From positions 18,730-82,729 of the forward strand of contig JAHDXT010000016.1 in the NCBI GenBank assembly GCA_023384095.1: a stretch of DNA of 64,000 nt, read 5' to 3'. The notes under the pieces are model-generated. The model saw nothing but the letters and a program-made list of their open reading frames with translations. It was not told where the DNA came from and made no database searches. Source of the stretch: Hyphomicrobiaceae bacterium (GTDB lineage: Bacteria; Pseudomonadota; Alphaproteobacteria; Rhizobiales; Hyphomicrobiaceae). Shown here piece by piece: positions 18,004 to 25,562 of this stretch. Numbering within the stretch: the stretch's first letter is position 1; each line of letters opens with the position of its first letter. The position numbers and the translations under genes were made by a program.

Positions 18004-21000
18004 CTATTTGTCCTGCTCGCGTTTCGCTTTCTCGGTCGGCTCCTTCGGCTCGATCCGCCGCTGCCGCGGGATAACCTTCGGCAACGCGCGCCTCGGCGGC
18101 TCCTGCACGGCCCCGGGCGGAACCTGCACTTTGGGGGCGGACCGGATCACCGGCGCCGTCGACTTCGGTGACGGCTTGCTCGTCGGTTGCTCAACCTTCG
18201 GCACCGTCTGCACTTTCGGCGGCAATTTGATGACCGGCGGCGTCTTCACCTTCGGAGGCGGAGGCGGAGGCGGAGGAGGCGGGGCCGATGGCGCTTTCTT
18301 CAAGACCTTGGGCACAGGCGGCTCGATGACCGGCGGCTGCTTGACGGCCGGGGGAAGCTTGACCGCCGGGGGCAGCTTGACCGCCGGGGGCAGCTTGACC
18401 GCCGGGGGCAGCTTGGGCTCGGCGGGGTCGGGCCTTTTCACTTCCGGATCCTTCACCGCCTTGCTCAGCACGGTGCTGTGCTGCGGACCCTTGCTGTCGA
18501 TGACGCCGTGCTTGACGCCCTTGCTGAGCACGGTGCTGTGGCCCTTGCTCAGCGTCAGCGTGTGGGCGCCTTTGCTCAGCGCCACCGTGTGACCGCCGCC
18601 CGTGCTCTTGGCGAGCGAATGGACGGGGCCCTTGCTCAGGATGAAGCTGTGCTTGGGGCCCTTGCTCTGCACGAGCGTGTGGCCGGGGCTCTTGCTCTGG
18701 ATCGTGGTGTGGATCGGACCCTTGCTGAGCACGGCATTGTGCGCCTTGCTCTTTGCGAGCGTGTGCACCGGGCCCCTGCTGAGGATGGCCGAGTGGCTTC
18801 TCTGCTTGCTGTGGCTCAGCGCCAGGTTGTGCGAGCCCCTGAGGCTGTGGCTCAGTGCGGTGGTGTGGCTGCGGACGCGGCCATGGCTGAGCGCGATGTT
18901 GTGGGACCGCAGGCGCGTATGGCTGATACGCAGATTGTGCGAGCCGGTGCGGCTGTGGCTGAGCAGCGCCGAATGCGAGCCGATGCGGCCGTGGCTGGCT
19001 CGCGCCGAATGCGAGCCGATGCGGAAATGGCTCTGCACGACGCTGTGCGAGCGCCAGCGGTTGTGGCTCGCCCGCCGGCTGTGCGAGCCGTAGCGGTTAT
19101 GGCTCCAGAAGACGCTGTGGGAGCCGTCGCGGCTGTGGCTCCAGTACGTGCTGTGGGAGCCGAAGCGGCTGTGGCTCCAGTAGGGATTGTGCGAGCCGAA
19201 CCGGTTATGGCTCGAGAACGCCCCGTGCGAGGCGATGCGGGCATGGCTGATGCTCCGCGGATGATCGACGATATAAGGCGGCTCCCCGTCGGGGACCGGG
19301 ACGGGCAGCAGATAGGCCGGCCTGATCTGGCTCGCGGGTGCAGGGCACGGCTGATAGATGGCGATGTCGCCGACCCGCGTGGCGTCGTTGCGGATGAGCT
19401 CTTCCTCGATCAGCCCGCCTGCGGCATCGACGTTGATGTCGGTATCGACAAGGTAGGCCTGTCCTGGACCGGTTGCCGGGTAGGCGTCCGATCCGTCGGG
19501 GTAGGCGGCGAAGGCGGCGGCCGGAGCGATCTCCTCGAAAGCCGTCTCCGCGAGGCCCTGGATGCCGTGCACCTCGGAGTCGTCGGGCACCGCCTCGTCA
19601 GAGGACTGCTGCGCCGTCGGCTGAGCAGCCTCGTCCTGACCACCCTCGGCCACGGCCGCTTCATAGCCCGGCAGTATGCACGGCCCCTTCGGCGAGCACA
19701 GGGCATGACCGGACATCCAGACGTACTCGTCCCGGCGGGCTGGGTCCGCGGTCCAGGTTTCGCTATCGTATCCCGGGCCGAACGCGATGCCGCCGGAGCA
19801 GTTCGCCCGCACGTAGGGCTGGCCGTCCTCCTTGCGGTCGTAGAAGCCGACGTCGTAGCGGCCGACGGGTCGCCAGCCGCCGCCGCGGTCGAGCTCGTAA
19901 CGCAGCGCGCGGGCCTCGTGGGGCCGCGAGAAGGCGTAATCCGCCGCGAGGCCCAGATTGCGGATGCCGCCTCGCTCGGCGACCAGCATCACCGGCCGCT
20001 CGCCGCATCGGGAGAACGTGATGTCGCTCACCGGTTGACTGTAGCCGGATCGGGCGATGTCCTCCGGCGACACGAAGAAATCGGGGAGCTGGAATTCGCG
20101 GCGCACGCCGGCGGCATCGAAGGCGCCGCCGGGCCCGAGGCGCACCGACCAGACGGAGTTGCGCTTCTCGTCCTCGGGAAGGTTGACCCAGGCGGAGTTG
20201 CCGAACGACGGCCCGCTCCACACGGCATAATAAAGGCGCGTCTCGCCCGACGCCGGGTTGCGCCAGACGCCGAGGCCCCAGACCCGCCGTCCCGAGGCGG
20301 CGAAATTCCAGCACTCCGGCTGCCGCTCGAAGCGTCCGCCGGGACAATCGGCGATACGCGCCCGACGCGACGGGTTGAACGGAATGGGCGGCAGGCTCAT
20401 GGTCTGGCCGCTCATGGCGTCGAGGAAGCCGGGGCGCCCCTCGGTGCCGTGATCGAACGTCCCGAGATCGGCCCCGTCCGAGGCGCGGATGCGGTGGATC
20501 ATGCCGGTCTCGAGGTCCGAGACCAGGATCTGCGTGTTGCCCGCGTCGAAGGCGATGTTGCCGAGGGCGGCACCGGTATTCGCACGTCCGCCGAGCCGGA
20601 TGTCGGCAAAGATGCGCGGCCGGTAGCCATCCCGGGCCTCGAGCCGGTAGACCGTGCCGGGACCACCGCCCTGTCCCCACATGCCGTCCATCCAGTCCTG
20701 CCTGCCGGGCGCCAGATGCAGCCCGAAGGCGGAGGTGGCGGTGAGATAGATGTTGGGTGGGCTGGCGCCGTCGAGCGCGACGCCGAACACCTGCCCGACC
20801 TCGCCTGCGCGGACGTGCGCCCGTTGCGGCTCGTCGATCCAGTGCTGCCCCTCAGGCGGCTGCTCCGGCGCCCTGAGATCGATGATGCTGCCGACGGTCC
20901 CGTCGACGTCGATCATGGCGGCAGGCCCTTCGCCCGTAATTCCGGAAAAGCGGGTGACGAAGGCTTCTCCAGGCTGCAGCGGTTCAGCCCGTTCGGCAGG

Positions 21001-21129
21001 CTGGGCCGTAGGCAGGGCGGTCCCGGCCAACAGGACTGCGAGCGACAGCGGGACGATGCGGGTGGCGGCACGGCGGAGCCGCGAAGACGAGTAGGTCTGC
21101 GTGGCAGATGCCGGCGTAAGACGATGCAT
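18004..21129 (-). CDS. Large secreted protein with SHxxxx hexapeptide and SKGPxH repeat arrays
   Basis: The 1041-residue protein of unknown function starts at ATG 21129 (MHRLTPASATQ), giving a signal peptide with a basic stretch and a hydrophobic core VPLSLAVLLAGTALPTAQPA. Residues about 50-560 form a globular, probably beta-propeller-like region (VFGVALDGASPPNIYLTATSAFG, LGNIAFDAGNTQILVSDLETGMIHRI) with several cysteines. Residues 628-783 are 26 consecutive hexapeptides beginning Ser-His. Residues about 784-895 are about eleven imperfect units like SKGPxHxxxL. The C-terminus holds four KLPPAV-type repeats, a ten-proline run and a basic tail ending EKAKREQDK. The frame stays open far upstream of the start, but without a second leader. 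It precedes the 381-residue secreted gene. Confidence 0.82.
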   Translation of the reverse strand: MHRLTPASATQTYSSSRLRRAATRIVPLSLAVLLAGTALPTAQPAERAEPLQPGEAFVTRFSGITGEGPAAMIDVDGTVGSIIDLRAPEQPPEGQHWIDEPQRAHVRAGEVGQVFGVALDGASPPNIYLTATSAFGLHLAPGRQDWMDGMWGQGGGPGTVYRLEARDGYRPRIFADIRLGGRANTGAALGNIAFDAGNTQILVSDLETGMIHRIRASDGADLGTFDHGTEGRPGFLDAMSGQTMSLPPIPFNPSRRARIADCPGGRFERQPECWNFAASGRRVWGLGVWRNPASGETRLYYAVWSGPSFGNSAWVNLPEDEKRNSVWSVRLGPGGAFDAAGVRREFQLPDFFVSPEDIARSGYSQPVSDITFSRCGERPVMLVAERGGIRNLGLAADYAFSRPHEARALRYELDRGGGWRPVGRYDVGFYDRKEDGQPYVRANCSGGIAFGPGYDSETWTADPARRDEYVWMSGHALCSPKGPCILPGYEAAVAEGGQDEAAQPTAQQSSDEAVPDDSEVHGIQGLAETAFEEIAPAAAFAAYPDGSDAYPATGPGQAYLVDTDINVDAAGGLIEEELIRNDATRVGDIAIYQPCPAPASQIRPAYLLPVPVPDGEPPYIVDHPRSISHARIASHGAFSSHNRFGSHNPYWSHSRFGSHSTYWSHSRDGSHSVFWSHNRYGSHSRRASHNRWRSHSVVQSHFRIGSHSARASHGRIGSHSALLSHSRTGSHNLRISHTRLRSHNIALSHGRVRSHTTALSHSLRGSHNLALSHSKQRSHSAILSRGPVHTLAKSKAHNAVLSKGPIHTTIQSKSPGHTLVQSKGPKHSFILSKGPVHSLAKSTGGGHTVALSKGAHTLTLSKGHSTVLSKGVKHGVIDSKGPQHSTVLSKAVKDPEVKRPDPAEPKLPPAVKLPPAVKLPPAVKLPPAVKQPPVIEPPVPKVLKKAPSAPPPPPPPPPPKVKTPPVIKLPPKVQTVPKVEQPTSKPSPKSTAPVIRSAPKVQVPPGAVQEPPRRALPKVIPRQRRIEPKEPTEKAKREQDK
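18781..19248 (-). repeat. Array of 26 SHxxxx codon hexamers (36-base dimer unit)
   Basis: This coding repeat of 26 uninterrupted 18-base units encodes Ser-His plus four variable residues. For the first 20 units the serine codon alternates strictly between AGC and TCG/TCC. The amplified unit is therefore a 36-base, 12-residue dimer. At the start the fourth-to-sixth positions also alternate (RFG or RDG in odd units, TYW or VFW in even ones). From unit 21 the alternation breaks down. Confidence 0.9.
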
Positions 21130-21444
21130 GAGCGTTCCCCCCGAGAACGGACGAGGCAAGCGTATCACGTACTCGCGACCGACGGGAGCGTCGCGCGGAT
21201 CAAATCTCCGGCCGAGGCAGCGAAACCATCTTTCGGAGCAGGGTACGAGACGGGCCGAAATTGGGCGATTCCGGCAAGCCGGGCCACCCCGACGCATGCG
21301 CTCGACAAATCGCACGAAGCGATCCAGACTTTTGGCGAGGCTCCGGGCGCGGCGCCGGTCCGCGGAGTGCGGCGGCGGCGCTTCGTGCGGAGGATATGCA
21401 AAGGATAGGCGAAAGCCGGCGGTCTGCGACACTGCCGGGCTGAA

Positions 21445-22392
21445 GTGGACCGTGCGCAAAGCACATCGACAGCGAGCGAGACTGAAGTGGCGCAGCGATT
21501 CCTTCGATCACTCTGGGGCCGGCGCGACCGGAGTGAGGAGCACGAGGCGGCGGGCGGCGCCGAGCGGATTGCGCCGGGAGCCGATGCGGGACCCGGGGCG
21601 GATCAGTGTGCGCTTCGCCTGACGGTGCTGGGCTGCGGCGATGCGTTCGGGTCGGGCGGACGATTGCAGTCGAGCTACCACGTCGAAGCGCCGCAGGGAA
21701 CGTTCCTGCTCGACTGCGGCGTCACGGCGCTGATCGGCATGCAGCGGCTGCGGCTCGACCCCAATGCTGTCGGCTGCATTCTCGTCAGCCATCTGCATGG
21801 CGACCACTTCGGCGGCCTCGTCTGGTGGCTGCTTCATTCGCACTACGCGAGCAACCGCACCGGGCCCCTGACGATCGCCGGGCCGGCGGGCATCCGCGAG
21901 CGCGTGCATGCGGCCGCGGAGGCGATGTTTCCCGGCTCGGCCGCGCTGGAGCTGCGCTACCGGCTCGAGTACCGCGAGTTCGTCAATCGGGCGCCGCTCG
22001 CGATCGGCGGCCTCGCGGTGACGCCATTCGAGGCCAGGCACCCGTCGGGCGCCCCGGCCCACGCGCTCAGGATCGAGACTGGCGGGCGATGCTTGAGCTT
22101 TTCAGGCGACACCGAATGGGTCGAGGACCTGGTGCCCTGCGCGAAGGGGGCCGATCTGTTCATCATCGACTGCTTCGGCTGGGACAGCGATATCGGCTCT
22201 CACATGAGCTGGAAGACCATCTCCTCGCGGCTCGATGCGCTGGTGGCGCGCCGGCTCATGCTGACGCACATGGGACCCGAGATGCTGGCGCGGCTCGGCG
22301 AGGTCCGGGACCCGCGCTTTCTGGCCGCCGAGGATGGCCTCGTCGTGGAGCTTTCCGGCGAGAGCGGAGCGCGAGCACCTGTCGGGGCCTGA
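21445..22392 (+). CDS. Metallo-beta-lactamase-fold hydrolase (RNase Z/AtsA-like)
   Basis: This is a 315-residue MBL-fold protein. The catalytic domain begins near residue 54 (LRLTVLGCGDAFGSGGRLQSSYHVE). It has the metal motif SHLHGDHFGG near residue 113, a conserved distal ARHPSGAPAHALRIE, the Asp-containing SFSGDTEW, and a final LTHMGPEM histidine. This layout is that of the RNase Z/arylsulfatase AtsA-like branch, usually acting on small phosphodiester or ester substrates; no exosite of tRNase Z is evident. The first 50 residues are low complexity and the GTG start at 21445 is uncertain; no better in-frame start was found nearer the domain. It is monocistronic and convergent with the tau-type transporter genes. 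Confidence 0.85.
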   Translation: MDRAQSTSTASETEVAQRFLRSLWGRRDRSEEHEAAGGAERIAPGADAGPGADQCALRLTVLGCGDAFGSGGRLQSSYHVEAPQGTFLLDCGVTALIGMQRLRLDPNAVGCILVSHLHGDHFGGLVWWLLHSHYASNRTGPLTIAGPAGIRERVHAAAEAMFPGSAALELRYRLEYREFVNRAPLAIGGLAVTPFEARHPSGAPAHALRIETGGRCLSFSGDTEWVEDLVPCAKGADLFIIDCFGWDSDIGSHMSWKTISSRLDALVARRLMLTHMGPEMLARLGEVRDPRFLAAEDGLVVELSGESGARAPVGA

Positions 22393-22404
22393 CCCCCTAC
22401 CCAG

Positions 22405-23283
22405 TCACACCCTCCCCTTCCAGGGCACCAGCGCGCGCTCGAGCCACCGCATCACCATCTCGAACACGTAGGCCACGAAGCCGATGGCGATGATGCCGAG
22501 GACGACGACGTCGGTGCGCAGGAAGTTCGAGGCGTTGTAGACCATCTTTCCGAGACCGGCGTCTGCAGCCACCATCTCGGCCGCCACCAGCGTCGTCCAG
22601 CCGACGCCCATGCCGATGCGCAGGCCGACCAGGATCTCCGGCATCGCGCCCGGCAGCACCACGTAGCGGACCACCTGCGCGCGGCTCGCCCCCATCGACA
22701 GGGCGGCCTGGATCTGCTCCTGGCTGACCGAGCGCACGCCGGCGCGGGCCGACAGCGCGACCGGCGCGAAGATGGCGAGGAACAGCAGCATGACCTTCGA
22801 CTGCTCGCCGATGCCGAACCAGATGATCATCAGCGGCAGGTAGGCGAGCGGCGGCAGCGGGCGGTAGAACTCGATGATGGGGTCGAACAGGCCGCGCGCG
22901 ATCCGGGAGACGCCCATGGCGATGCCGACCGGAATGCCGATCGCCACCGCGAATGCGAAGGCGGAGAACACCCGGTACATGCTCCAAAGGAAGTGAACCC
23001 AGAGCGTGTGGTTGTCGAGGTCGCCGGCGACCGCCTGCCAGAAGGCGACCCAGATCGTTTCGGGCCGCGGCAGGAACAGCGGCCGGATCCACTGCAGGTT
23101 CGTCGCCAGCCACCACAGCCCGAGCAGGCTGACGATGCCGACGATGCTCAGCACCGTGCTCGATCCTTCCCCGAGGACGCGGTAACGGCTGGTGCGCTGC
23201 CGGCCGCCGGCAGCGGACTCCGGGGCGGGGACGGGCCCGCGCGGCTCTCCGGCTTGGCGCGCGGCCTCGGTCACTTGCGTCAT
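22405..23283 (-). CDS. tauC: Taurine-type ABC transporter permease TauC
   Basis: The 292-residue permease of the SsuC/TauC class has six membrane segments (first about 44-62). It carries the conserved EAA-type loop EQIQAALSMGASRAQVVRYVVLPGAMPEILVGLRIGMGVGWTTLVAAEMVAA, the classic G-x-x-x-A-x-x-x-x-x-A-E-M hallmark of aliphatic sulfonate permeases. The gene follows tauB with a 28-base gap. Nitrate and sulfonate permeases share this loop; the TauA-like binding protein nearby favours taurine or a related sulfonate. Confidence 0.88.
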   Translation of the reverse strand: MTQVTEAARQAGEPRGPVPAPESAAGGRQRTSRYRVLGEGSSTVLSIVGIVSLLGLWWLATNLQWIRPLFLPRPETIWVAFWQAVAGDLDNHTLWVHFLWSMYRVFSAFAFAVAIGIPVGIAMGVSRIARGLFDPIIEFYRPLPPLAYLPLMIIWFGIGEQSKVMLLFLAIFAPVALSARAGVRSVSQEQIQAALSMGASRAQVVRYVVLPGAMPEILVGLRIGMGVGWTTLVAAEMVAADAGLGKMVYNASNFLRTDVVVLGIIAIGFVAYVFEMVMRWLERALVPWKGRV

Positions 23284-23311
23284 CGGTCAGGCTCCGGGAT
23301 AGAGCGGCGGC

Positions 23312-24103
23312 TCACATGTCGGCCAGGATCGTCTCGCGGCGCTGGATCTCGGCCAGCACCTCCTCTCGCATGGCGATGAAGTCCGGGCTCGACTTCACGG
23401 CGCGGGCGTCCCGCGTCTCGATGTAGCGGTGGCAGAAGTCGAGCTCGTAGACCCTCTCGATCTTTCCCGGTCGCGGCGTCATCACGACGAGGCGGGTGGC
23501 GAGGAAAATCGCCTCCTCGACCGAGTGGGTGATGAAGAAGATCATCTTGCCCGTGCGATGCCAGACGTCGAGGATCAGCTCCTGCACCTGCTCGCGGGTC
23601 AAGGCATCGAGGGCGCCGAGCGGCTCGTCCATCAGCAGCACCTCGGGGTCCGAGGCCAGCGTGCGGGCGATGCCGACGCGCTGCTGCATGCCGCCCGACA
23701 GCTCGTAGATCATCTTGCTCTCGAACTCGGCGAGGCCGACCAGGGCCAGCTTCTCCCGGGCGACCACGTAGCGATCCTCGCGCGGCAGCCCGCGCATCTT
23801 GAGCCCGAACGCGACGTTGTCGATGACGTTGAGCCACGGCATCAGGGCGTGCCGCTGGAAGACGACTCCGCGGTCCGCCCCCGGCCCGGCCACAGGCCGG
23901 CCATCGAGCAGGACCTCGCCCTCGGAGGGGCCGAGAAACCCGGCGATGACCGACAACAGGGTCGTTTTTCCGCAGCCCGACGCGCCGATTGCGACGATGA
24001 GCTCGCGATCCTCGATCGCGAGATCGACGTGCGACAGGGCCTCGACGACGCCCGACGCCGTCTGATACCGGACAGAAAGATCGCGCACTTCGAGCTTCGC
24101 CAC
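23312..24103 (-). CDS. tauB: Taurine-type ABC transporter ATPase TauB
   Basis: The 263-residue ATPase has Walker [18 protein letters not shown] near residue 40, Q-loop [14 protein letters not shown], signature [15 protein letters not shown], Walker [13 protein letters not shown] and H-loop [27 protein letters not shown] is characteristic of the SsuB/TauB/NrtD group. The start [11 protein letters not shown] is well placed. A hairpin-forming element at 24180-24223 lies in the 176-base gap after the binding-protein gene. Confidence 0.9.
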   Translation of the reverse strand: MAKLEVRDLSVRYQTASGVVEALSHVDLAIEDRELIVAIGASGCGKTTLLSVIAGFLGPSEGEVLLDGRPVAGPGADRGVVFQRHALMPWLNVIDNVAFGLKMRGLPREDRYVVAREKLALVGLAEFESKMIYELSGGMQQRVGIARTLASDPEVLLMDEPLGALDALTREQVQELILDVWHRTGKMIFFITHSVEEAIFLATRLVVMTPRPGKIERVYELDFCHRYIETRDARAVKSSPDFIAMREEVLAEIQRRETILADM

Positions 24104-24179
24104 GAAGTCCTCGCAATGATCGAGCCGCCAAAGCGTTTCGACGTTTCTCAGAAACAGCTCCGGCCAGGTGCACGCTGCT

Positions 24180-24223
24180 CCTGGATTCCGGCTCTACGCG
24201 TCAGCGCGGAGAGCCGGGATCCA
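24180..24223. repeat. Short palindromic element related to the interspersed repeat
   Basis: CTGGATTCCGGCTCT (24180-24194) and AGAGCCGGGATCCAG (24209-24223) form an imperfect inverted repeat with a 14-base loop in the gap between tauA and tauB. The CTGGAT...ATCCAG core is shared with the inner arms of the larger element at 9229-9385. It could act as an attenuating or mRNA-stabilising hairpin after the highly expressed binding-protein gene; this is inference. Confidence 0.7.
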
Positions 24224-24279
24224 GGGCAACAGGGAGTGACTGCCGATCGCGCTTCATCGGCCAGCTCAGCTCCGCCGGC

Positions 24280-25281
24280 CTATTTCGCCGCCGCGGCAGC
24301 GAACTCAGGGCTCACGAACTTTTCGGGGTTGCCCGGAAGCTCGGTGATGCGGCCCTGCTCCTTGAGGAAAGCAGCGGTGTCCATGACGGCTTTGGCCACG
24401 CCGCTGTCCTTGCCGCCGCCCAGCCATGTCTTCGACGCCTGCTCGGCTGCCGTCGGGAAGTTATAGGCGCCCATGGCCGGCGGCACGTCCTCGGGCTTGG
24501 CGCCGACGATCTTGCCCGTCGCCTTGACCATCTCCGAATCCGCCGTCCACTTCGCCTTCTGGGCCACGTAGGCCGCATCCTGCTTGGCGATGGCGGCGAT
24601 GAACTTCGTTATGAAGTCCTTGTTCTTCTCCGCCCAGGCCCGGTTGACCATGATCGCGTCGAAGGTCGGCTTGCCCTTCTTGGCGAGATCGCCGGAGGAG
24701 ATGATCACCTTGCCGTTCCCCTTCACCTTCGCCAGCGCCGGGTTCCAGATGAAGGTGGCGTCGATGTCGCCGCGCTCCCAGGCCGCGACCACCTCGGGCG
24801 GCCGCATGTTCAGGATCTGGACCTCCTTCGGGTTGACGCCGGCGTCCTTCAGGGCAGCGAGCAGGTGGTAGTGGGTCGTCGACACGAACGGGGTCGCAAC
24901 CTTCTTTCCCTTGAGGTCCTGCAGCGAGTTGATGCCCGAGCCGTTGCGGGCGATGAGCTGCTCCGCATTGCCGATGTCGTCCAGGATCCAGATGATCTGC
25001 ATGTCCATGCCCTGGGCGATCGCCGCGGTCGCCGGGCTGGAGCCGACCTCGCCGATCGGCACCTCGCCGGAGGCCATGGCCTTGATGACGTCGCCGCCGC
25101 CGGTGAACATCTTCCAGTTGATCTTGTAGCCCGTCGCCTTCTCGAGCTCGCCCGAGGCCATGAGCGCGCGCATGGGCACGATCATGTCCTGGTGCGCGAA
25201 CGTGACTTCCTTCGACTGGGCGTGGGCGCTTGCCACGCCCAAGCCGAGCGCCAGCGGCGCCAGCAGCCATGCCTTCGACAT
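24280..25281 (-). CDS. tauA: Taurine-type ABC transporter substrate-binding protein TauA
   Basis: The 333-residue periplasmic binding protein starts at ATG 25281 with GAAGGAGG upstream and has a signal peptide MSKAWLLAPLALGLGVASAHAQ. The mature protein is of the NMT1/TauA family: KEVTFAHQDMIVPMRALMASGELEKATGYKINW, GGDVIKAMASGEVPIGEVGSSPATAAIAQG, LKGKKVATPFVSTTHYHLLAALKDAGV and ERGDIDATFIWNPAL. Residues matching the TauA sulfonate pocket cannot be checked by eye, so taurine is the likely rather than proven ligand. It is the first gene of the tauA-tauB-tauC set and diverges from an acyl-CoA synthetase gene. Confidence 0.88.
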   Translation of the reverse strand: MSKAWLLAPLALGLGVASAHAQSKEVTFAHQDMIVPMRALMASGELEKATGYKINWKMFTGGGDVIKAMASGEVPIGEVGSSPATAAIAQGMDMQIIWILDDIGNAEQLIARNGSGINSLQDLKGKKVATPFVSTTHYHLLAALKDAGVNPKEVQILNMRPPEVVAAWERGDIDATFIWNPALAKVKGNGKVIISSGDLAKKGKPTFDAIMVNRAWAEKNKDFITKFIAAIAKQDAAYVAQKAKWTADSEMVKATGKIVGAKPEDVPPAMGAYNFPTAAEQASKTWLGGGKDSGVAKAVMDTAAFLKEQGRITELPGNPEKFVSPEFAAAAAK

Positions 25282-25562
25282 GCATTTCCTCCTTCGATCC
25301 ATTCGACGTCCGGCATTCCGGGTCCGGCTGCAAACGAACTGGCCGGCGAGGGCCTCGTCCGGTTCGACAACCGAGACCTGTTGTTCCGTTATCTGCAACA
25401 ATGGCGATCCTAGTGCACGACGCATCGACGAAACAAGCCGCCGGAGGCGAAATGTATTCCACGCCCCCGGCAGCAGGCACGCTGACATGGCCCCGATCCC
25501 CGGTCTATCACTTTCGCGGGGCCTCGCGGCCCGAGCGGCAGTCTCCAGAGTGAGGGCGGGAC

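Noticed and set aside
18781..19248. A CRISPR-like array, because of regularly spaced repeats.
   Set aside because: The repeats are 18-base codon units without constant spacers, fully inside one open frame with a signal peptide. Serine-codon alternation fits protein-coding duplication, not CRISPR.
18187..21408. A very long plus-strand open frame (about 1073 codons) antisense to the giant repeat protein.
   Set aside because: Its translation is arginine-rich and low in family-like segments, there is no ribosome binding site, and the signal peptide and domain features belong to the minus strand. Long antisense frames are expected in GC-rich DNA.
25381..25402. An inverted repeat TTGTT...AACAA in the gap between tauA and the acyl-CoA synthetase gene, possibly an operator.
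   Set aside because: The arms are only five bases long with an eleven-base centre, which is expected by chance in a gap of this size; no matching second site was found.
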